From Candidatus Uhrbacteria bacterium (GTDB taxonomy: Bacteria; Patescibacteriota; Patescibacteriia; UBA9934; GWF2-40-263), in NCBI GenBank assembly GCA_903843045.1, contig CAIMOJ010000029.1, positions 1 through 40,429 on the forward strand: a stretch of 40,429 nt of DNA. The letters are read 5' to 3'. Positions within the stretch are counted from its first letter, which is position 1. Each line of letters starts with the position of its first letter. A model generated the notes under the pieces. The model was not told where the DNA came from. It made no database searches and worked only from the letters and a program-made list of their open reading frames with translations. The translations under genes and the position numbers were made by a program. Of the stretch, positions 34,732 through 40,429 are shown piece after piece.

Positions 34732-35124
34732 TTACTCGTCGAGCTCAATCACCGAGACTCTCGATCGCATTTCAACCTTTTTGAGCGTGACGGTCAAGAT
34801 GCCGTTCTTGAGCGTGGCGTCCGCGTCCTCCGGACGGATGTGGCAGGGAAGGACGACCGAGCGGGAAAAGGCGCCCCAGTAGCACTCGGTCACATGCGCG
34901 GTCTGGTTCCTCTGCTCGGCGCACCCGTGCGAACGCTTGCCGCGGATGGTCACCGTGTCCACGGTGACGCTGATGTCGAGGTCCTCGGCCGCCACTCCCG
35001 CGATGGCCGAGCGCACGACGATTTCTCCTGCCGACTCCAGCACGTCGACCGAAAGCTGTCCCTCGGTATGAGAGAACCAGTCGGTGGTGGCCAGTCCCTG
35101 GAAGAATTCCGTGTCGGTTGGCAT
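34732..35124 (-). CDS. Hsp20/alpha-crystallin family small heat-shock protein
   Basis: LSVDVLESAGEIVVRSAIAGVAAEDLDISV...GAFSRSVVLPCHIRPEDADATLKNGILTVTLKK. Confidence 0.9.
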   Translation of the reverse strand: MPTDTEFFQGLATTDWFSHTEGQLSVDVLESAGEIVVRSAIAGVAAEDLDISVTVDTVTIRGKRSHGCAEQRNQTAHVTECYWGAFSRSVVLPCHIRPEDADATLKNGILTVTLKKVEMRSRVSVIELDE

Positions 35125-35127
35125 AGC

Positions 35128-35820
35128 TTATTTCAGCTTGATTTCCCGCATGTACTCATAGAGCGGACCGATGGCGAATCCGACCACTCCGGACCAGACG
35201 ATCTCTTCCACGGGGATTCCGCCGAGCATCAGTCCGCTCAGGTGCCGTGCCTGCCAGAAGGCGGGGGCGGCCTCGGGGAACATGCGGACGAAGAAGATCT
35301 GCTCGGCGGCGAAGACGAGGAGGGAGATGAAGATGCCGGACAGGAGCGCGTTGAACATGAGGTCCTTGCGGTCGGCGATGACGTACGTGCCGACAAGGAG
35401 TCCTCCCACGACCACCGCCTGAGAGGCGGTGAGGGCGAGAACGACCGTGAGGGAAAGCGCGACGCAGGTCCAGATCCCGAGCGAGATCACGAGGTGGGCG
35501 AGCCAGTGCGAGGCAGGGTGCGAGAGGAAGATGCGGTCGCCGCGCAGCTTCTTGGCATGCTTGCCGAGCGCGGCCTGGTAGATGACCGACGCGAGGCCGA
35601 ACACGGAGAAGGCGAACAGCAAATCCTCGACGCCGATCGTTCCGCCGACGGAGACGCCCGACGCGTTGTTGTCGAGCGACGCGATCAGGATCGCGCCCGG
35701 GGAAAGGACGATCCCAATGACGCTCATGATGAGCTGTTCCTGGCGCGTTTTCTTCGAGAGGAAGAACACGCCGCACCAGACGACGAAGAGCGCGAGGGAA
35801 ACGTAAAGGAAGGGAGTCAT
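35128..35820 (-). CDS. Integral membrane protein, possibly lycopene-cyclase-domain-like
   Basis: Multiple TM; GGIPVEEIVWSGVVGFAIGPLYEYMREIKLK. Confidence 0.6.
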   Translation of the reverse strand: MTPFLYVSLALFVVWCGVFFLSKKTRQEQLIMSVIGIVLSPGAILIASLDNNASGVSVGGTIGVEDLLFAFSVFGLASVIYQAALGKHAKKLRGDRIFLSHPASHWLAHLVISLGIWTCVALSLTVVLALTASQAVVVGGLLVGTYVIADRKDLMFNALLSGIFISLLVFAAEQIFFVRMFPEAAPAFWQARHLSGLMLGGIPVEEIVWSGVVGFAIGPLYEYMREIKLK

Positions 35821-35889
35821 AGGATGGGTACATTGTACAACAGAAAACAAAAAAGCGCCTGTGGAGAAGGCGCCAGCGACCACGGCGGA

Positions 35890-36180
35890 TCACGGGGGGA
35901 GGTCGTAGAACATTCCGGTGGCGATCTGGGCAAGGCCGTCGAGGATGCGATAGCGCGTTCCGGCGCCCTCGGGTTCGAGCGAGAAGACGAACTCGTGGTC
36001 GGCGAGCGCGTGGAACGATCCGCGTCCCGCCCCGTCGCGTACGGCGACCGACCCGTAGCCGCATCCGCCCACGCGAAAGTGCAGGCTCTGCCCGTCGCGC
36101 GTCACTTCGACGGGCATCCGGTCGAATGTCACGGGTTCGCCGTTCGCGTTTGGAAATTTTCCGGTCATGACGGTCGACAT
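35890..36180 (-). CDS. Hypothetical protein
   Basis: 96 aa from MSTVMTGKFPNANGEPVTF; SD CGGAGG. Confidence 0.6.
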   Translation of the reverse strand: MSTVMTGKFPNANGEPVTFDRMPVEVTRDGQSLHFRVGGCGYGSVAVRDGAGRGSFHALADHEFVFSLEPEGAGTRYRILDGLAQIATGMFYDLPP

Positions 36181-36285
36181 CCGTTCCTCCGTGTGGAACC
36201 GAATGAAACCACGTGCAAGGGGAAACGTCAAGCGCCAAGCATTGACAAAATGTCAAAAATTGGCCAAGATACGGTCGGAGGTTCG

Positions 36286-37143
36286 ATGCCAGAGCAACGA
36301 TTTCAATGGATGCGGACGGATTCTTGCGATGCCAAGGCGTCCCGGTGGAACACGGTCGCGAACGGGGCGGCACCTCGGGAAACCTGGTACTACGGGCCGC
36401 GGATCGGCCGCACGGAGATGACGGACGCGCTTCGCGCGGACATCAGGCGCGCGTTCGGCCCCAGCGTCGACGCCAAGTTCGACGAGACGCTCGTGATCAA
36501 CGGCGCCCCGCTCCTGCGCGTGACGCTCCCCGGCAAGTTCGTCCCGCACTTCGACGCGGACGACACGACGTTCTACCTGTACAAGGCCGTTTCCGCGCTG
36601 ACGGTCGTCGACTTCGGGCGCCAGTGGGGAGGCCCGCTGGCAGAGCCGGCGTTCCGCGCGTCGCCGATGACGAAGATGGTCGCGGGCGACGAGGTCCCCT
36701 CGCCGCGGGCGGTCCTGCGGAAGGACCTCGATCGCGCGGAGTTCGCGTCGCAGGGCCCGGTGACGACCGAGGTCGAGCCGGTTCCGGACCAGCCGGCGCC
36801 CAGGATCGTCGAACGGTACCGTCCCGCGCGCAAGCCGATCCTGTCCGTCGAGGACCTTCCCGACGTTCCGGTTTCCAACCAAACGCTCATTCCGCCGCCG
36901 GAACGCCTCGGCACTCCGGTCGCCCCGTCGGCGGACGTCTGGAAGGCGTTCGGCGAGGAGGGGGGTGACGAGGGGGAGGAGCCGGTCGTCGCTCCTTCGC
37001 TGAGTTCCGTCCCCGTCGAACCGCCCAAGCAGGCGGTTCGGTCCGAAGGCTCCGAATGGATGGGCGGTGTCCTGGCGCTTCTCCTGGCATGCCTCGTGAT
37101 CTCCGTTTTCTGGGTGTTCCACCTGCTCCCCTGGTCGCGCTGA
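36286..37143 (+). CDS. Hypothetical tail-anchored protein
   Basis: 285 aa, SD GGAGG, C-terminal TM GGVLALLLACLVISVFWVFHLLPW; terminator overlaps stop. Confidence 0.7.
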   Translation: MPEQRFQWMRTDSCDAKASRWNTVANGAAPRETWYYGPRIGRTEMTDALRADIRRAFGPSVDAKFDETLVINGAPLLRVTLPGKFVPHFDADDTTFYLYKAVSALTVVDFGRQWGGPLAEPAFRASPMTKMVAGDEVPSPRAVLRKDLDRAEFASQGPVTTEVEPVPDQPAPRIVERYRPARKPILSVEDLPDVPVSNQTLIPPPERLGTPVAPSADVWKAFGEEGGDEGEEPVVAPSLSSVPVEPPKQAVRSEGSEWMGGVLALLLACLVISVFWVFHLLPWSR

Positions 37144-37158
37144 CCAAGGGGATTTTTT
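37127..37158 (+). terminator. Terminator spanning the stop codon of 36286-37143
   Basis: tcccctggtc-gcgct-gaccaagggga-tttttt. Confidence 0.8.
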
Positions 37159-37231
37159 TATCCACCGTGTTATCCACACCCACTTTTGACCACGGTTCTG
37201 CCGGCCGGTAGTGTGGCCATGAGGTTGAACC

Positions 37232-38422
37232 ATGACACAGAAGATCCCGTCCCCTCCTTCGATCGAGCGACGCGCGCTCGACATCGTTTCCGCGTCCCCG
37301 ACGGCGACCCGCCACGTCTCGGAATTCTGGGCCGAATACGCCGAGGTGTTCCATGCTCTGCGGGCCACGCTCGCGTTCGCCCGCCTGGATGGAATTCGTC
37401 AGCTTGGACTCAAGCGTGGAACGCTTGGCGTCCCCGGGACGATGGTCCCGTTCTGCGGAGGGCAGGAGGCGGGCACGACGGCGCTCGACCCGTTCACGCG
37501 GCGCGACCATTCCGAGCGGATGTGCGCCACGGCGCTGTCGCTCTGCGCCCTCCACGGGGTCACGCCGGCGGCGATGCTCCATGCCGCCGTCGCGGCGCTC
37601 CTGCACGACATCGGCCACCCCGCGTTCTCCCATACCGTCGAGCCGATCCTGCACCGGCACGGCCTCCCCGACCATGAGGAGGCCGGACGGCGGATCGTCC
37701 GCGGAAACGCCGAGATCCAGGCGATCTTTTCCGAGTATGACGTGGACACGGAACGCGTGATCGCCATCGTCGAGGAGAAGGGGGACTTCGGGATACGGCA
37801 GAGCCTGTGCGACACGCTGACGTACCTCGTGCACGACTCGCGCACGGCCGGACGTCCGCTTGGCGGCGCGTATGCCTGGCACGTCCTTCAGTCGGTCCGT
37901 TCCGTCCGCGACGGGGCCATCGACGTGGAGGACTCGTTCGTCCTCAAGGAGTTCCTTGAGCAAAGGCACGCGATGACGGTCGACGTCTACGAGCACCCGT
38001 ACAACCGGGTCAACTCGTTGCTCGTGTGCGAGACGCTGGACTGGCTGGCGCGGAACGACCACCTCGACGTCGCGGCCATTCCGGACCTGAACGATGCCGA
38101 CGTGCTTCATGCCCTCGACGTCGCCACGACCAAGCGCGTTCCGGCCTGGATCCGGTCGGCCCGTCGTTTTCTTACGACGCAGCCGGCCGAGACGAGGCAC
38201 TGGACGGTCTCGGAGCACGGCGAGGAGTCGTCCGCGCGCGCCCTCGTGGCAACGGCGACCGCGGACCGTCCGTGCTTTCTCCTTCCGCCCATCGACTTCA
38301 CGGGAAAGTCGCTCCCGGTCCGTCTTCCGGACGGCACGGTCTCTCCCATCCGCGTCTCGCCGACGTCGCGGCCGCGCCACCACCGGGTCTGGCATACCGT
38401 CGCCTACGCGGGTCCTCTCTAG
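37232..38422 (+). CDS. HD-domain phosphohydrolase
   Basis: RRDHSERM, LLHDIGHPAFSHTVEPILH, DHEEAGRRIV. Confidence 0.85.
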   Translation: MTQKIPSPPSIERRALDIVSASPTATRHVSEFWAEYAEVFHALRATLAFARLDGIRQLGLKRGTLGVPGTMVPFCGGQEAGTTALDPFTRRDHSERMCATALSLCALHGVTPAAMLHAAVAALLHDIGHPAFSHTVEPILHRHGLPDHEEAGRRIVRGNAEIQAIFSEYDVDTERVIAIVEEKGDFGIRQSLCDTLTYLVHDSRTAGRPLGGAYAWHVLQSVRSVRDGAIDVEDSFVLKEFLEQRHAMTVDVYEHPYNRVNSLLVCETLDWLARNDHLDVAAIPDLNDADVLHALDVATTKRVPAWIRSARRFLTTQPAETRHWTVSEHGEESSARALVATATADRPCFLLPPIDFTGKSLPVRLPDGTVSPIRVSPTSRPRHHRVWHTVAYAGPL

Positions 38423-38436
38423 GGCTCGTTTTTTTT
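38409..38436 (+). terminator. Terminator spanning the HD-gene stop codon
   Basis: cgggtcct-ctct-agggctcg-tttttttt. Confidence 0.7.
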
Positions 38437-38488
38437 CGGCGCGTTGACGCGTCGTCCGCGCCCTGCTAGGTTCGGTGCGGGAGGAATC

Positions 38489-39466
38489 ATGTCACAGCGA
38501 CTCAGTGCCATCCGAACGCTTCTCGCCGCGCAGCCGGGGCTTGCCACGGACGACGACCGCACGGCGTGGCTGAACCAGGAAAGCTACCTGCTGAACGGGA
38601 GCGTCGGTCCGTCGGACTGGTCGCTGCTGCTCGACGGGCTGTCCCGCCGGATGTCGACGTCGAGACGGATCGCGCGAACGGACGCGTGGTTTGCCGTCGC
38701 CTCGGCGCTCGCGGCGGCGTTTCCCGAGGATACGGACGACAGCCTGCTCGGCATCTCGCTCTGCGCCCAGGCCCATGCCGTCGGGATGCGGTACGACGAC
38801 GTCGAGTCGTACGTCCGGCTCATCGACGGGTTCCGCGCGCTCTTTCTTGAGTGGGCGAACCTCCAGTCCGGTCCGGCGGCGCGCGATGCCCGCCAACGGG
38901 ACGGCGACGACGAGGAAGATCTTGAAAATACGCTCTTCGACTTCGTCTGCGACCGTCTTCAGGAGTTTGAGACGGCGATGCAGTACGAGACCGAGGAGGA
39001 CGACGACGGCGACGAGCCGCTCGCGTCCGACCACGTCGGCGACCCGGAGGTGGTGGTTGGCGCGTCCGCGCTGCTCTGGGACGCGATTGAGGACCATATC
39101 GACGAGGCCCGCGAGGAGAATGACGACGACGAGGTGGACTCAGACGACATCGCCTCGTTCGTCCTCAGCGTCGGCCACTACCTGTGGGCCTGCCACCACG
39201 CGAAGCGCCAGAGGATCGGTCGGTCCGAGCTGACCGCGTTCGTCTGCCAGTATGCCGGGGACTGGCGCGAGCTGATGGAAGACCTGCTGAGGTTCGACCT
39301 GCTTCGCCCCGGCGTCCTCGAGGCGTTCGCGGAAACGAGGGGTCTCGCGACGGAGGTCATCGAGCGGGGCGTCGACCTGATGATCGAGTACCAGGGTCTC
39401 CGCACGGACATGACGCCCACCGAGTACATGGACTGCCGGCTCGCGGCCGTTGAGCAGAACGCTTGA
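38489..39466 (+). CDS. Hypothetical acidic protein
   Basis: 325 aa with D/E-rich stretches; GGGAGG SD; terminator overlaps stop. Confidence 0.72.
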   Translation: MSQRLSAIRTLLAAQPGLATDDDRTAWLNQESYLLNGSVGPSDWSLLLDGLSRRMSTSRRIARTDAWFAVASALAAAFPEDTDDSLLGISLCAQAHAVGMRYDDVESYVRLIDGFRALFLEWANLQSGPAARDARQRDGDDEEDLENTLFDFVCDRLQEFETAMQYETEEDDDGDEPLASDHVGDPEVVVGASALLWDAIEDHIDEAREENDDDEVDSDDIASFVLSVGHYLWACHHAKRQRIGRSELTAFVCQYAGDWRELMEDLLRFDLLRPGVLEAFAETRGLATEVIERGVDLMIEYQGLRTDMTPTEYMDCRLAAVEQNA

Positions 39467-39480
39467 CCGGCCGCTTTTTC
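39443..39480 (+). terminator. Terminator spanning the stop codon of 38489-39466
   Basis: gcggccg ... cggccgc-ttttt; TGA at 39464-39466 in the loop. Confidence 0.75.
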
Positions 39481-39530
39481 TTTTCTTGCGAAGCGTGCCA
39501 TTCGTGATAGGATGTCCGAAATTCATCTCT

Positions 39531-40429
39531 ATGTCGCACGGCCAAACCCAAGGTTACCTTCCCGTCGTCATCGCCCTGATCGGAAACGTCGTCGTGACCG
39601 TCATCAAGTCGATCGCCGCGGCCGCGTCGGGATCGAGCGCAATGTTTTCCGAGGCGGTACACAGCTTCGCCGACACCCTCAACCAGGCGCTTCTTCTCGT
39701 CGGGCTCAAGCGCTCGCTCAAGCGCGCCGACGAGGAGCACGCGTACGGCTACGGGATCGAGCGGTTCTTCTTCGGGCTCATCTCGGCATGCGGCATCTTC
39801 TTCGTGGGGGCCGGGGTGAACGCGGCCCGCGGAGTCGAGGCGTTCCTGCATCCTGAGACGGTCGTGATCCAGCCTGTCGTATTCCTCGTTCTCGGCGTTT
39901 CCGCCTGCGTCGAGTCGTACGCGTTCATCGTTGCCGCGCGGGAGCTGGCGCTCCAGTACCCCGATCATTCCTGGCGCGACCGGATCCAGCACGCCGACAC
40001 GTCCACGCTCGCCGTCCTGCTCGAGGACAGCGTCGCGGTCTTCGGCATCTTCGTCGCGGCCGCCACGATCGGGCTTGCCATCGCGACGGGGGACGGACGG
40101 TGGGATGCGGTCGGCTCGCTCGTGATCGCCGCCCTTCTCGCCGTCGTCGCGGTGGTCCTCATCCTGAAGAACCGCTCGTACGTGATCGGCCGGGCGATGC
40201 CGGAGGACATGCGCGAGGAGGTGCTCGAGATCCTGAACGCCGAGCCGTCCATCGAGAAGGTTCTCGACTTCCGCACGTCCGAGATCGGCCTCGGAATCTA
40301 CCGCATCAAGTGCGACGTCGAGTTCAACGGCTCCGCCCTCGCCCGAGAGCTGTTCGAGGACTGGAGCGTCGCCGACCAGTTCGAGGAAGCGACCGAAAGC
40401 GTCGAGTCGTTCAAGCGCGCCATGATCGA
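39531..40429 (+). CDS. Cation diffusion facilitator (CDF) transporter, truncated by window end
   Basis: My translation: MSHGQTQGYLPVVIALIGNVVVTVIKSIAAAASGSSAMFSEAVHSFADTLNQALLLVGLKRS..; absent from the ORF track because it has no stop. Confidence 0.9.
   Translation, partial: MSHGQTQGYLPVVIALIGNVVVTVIKSIAAAASGSSAMFSEAVHSFADTLNQALLLVGLKRSLKRADEEHAYGYGIERFFFGLISACGIFFVGAGVNAARGVEAFLHPETVVIQPVVFLVLGVSACVESYAFIVAARELALQYPDHSWRDRIQHADTSTLAVLLEDSVAVFGIFVAAATIGLAIATGDGRWDAVGSLVIAALLAVVAVVLILKNRSYVIGRAMPEDMREEVLEILNAEPSIEKVLDFRTSEIGLGIYRIKCDVEFNGSALARELFEDWSVADQFEEATESVESFKRAMI

Noticed and set aside
34840-37143. 767-aa plus-strand ORF
   Set aside because: Its 5' two-thirds is antisense to Hsp20, the membrane protein and the 35890 gene; only the 36286-37143 part, with its own SD and promoter, is credible.
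36887-38395. 502-aa minus-strand ORF
   Set aside because: Antisense to the HD-domain gene; Arg-rich composition.

Overview
This 40.4 kb GC-rich window looks like a bacterial chromosome fragment. Small size of housekeeping proteins, a divergent 16S rRNA and secreted 'LVKLVDDGNPATT..' repeat proteins suggest a Patescibacteria/CPR-like lineage (inference). It holds one 16S rRNA gene with no 23S in the window, four tRNAs (Gly-TCC, Pro-TGG, Ile-GAT, Phe-GAA), and recognisable genes: pyrB, a KH-domain protein, an IMPase-family phosphatase, trmD, upp, pyrD, a sigma-70 family factor, rpsP, an Nramp-family transporter, a short SMC-like ATPase, an MFS transporter, a PaaX/Cas2-like regulator, a DHH phosphoesterase, clpP, a VanW-family protein, Hsp20, an HD-domain protein and a CDF transporter cut by the window end. 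Many orphan proteins lie between 8 and 25 kb, mostly on the minus strand, and most have their own promoter and terminator. The strongest non-ORF signals are: (1) a promoter, structured leader, possible antiterminator and terminator directly before the MFS transporter, which is riboswitch-like; (2) a ~150-nt structured ncRNA (6S-like shape) between clpP and the VanW gene; (3) a nested inverted-repeat operator in front of an apparently leaderless PaaX/Cas2-like gene; (4) stop codons placed inside intrinsic terminator hairpins in about 11 genes; (5) a sigma factor whose C-terminal extension is shared with nearby orphan proteins. All calls come from reading the sequence; no database searches were run.
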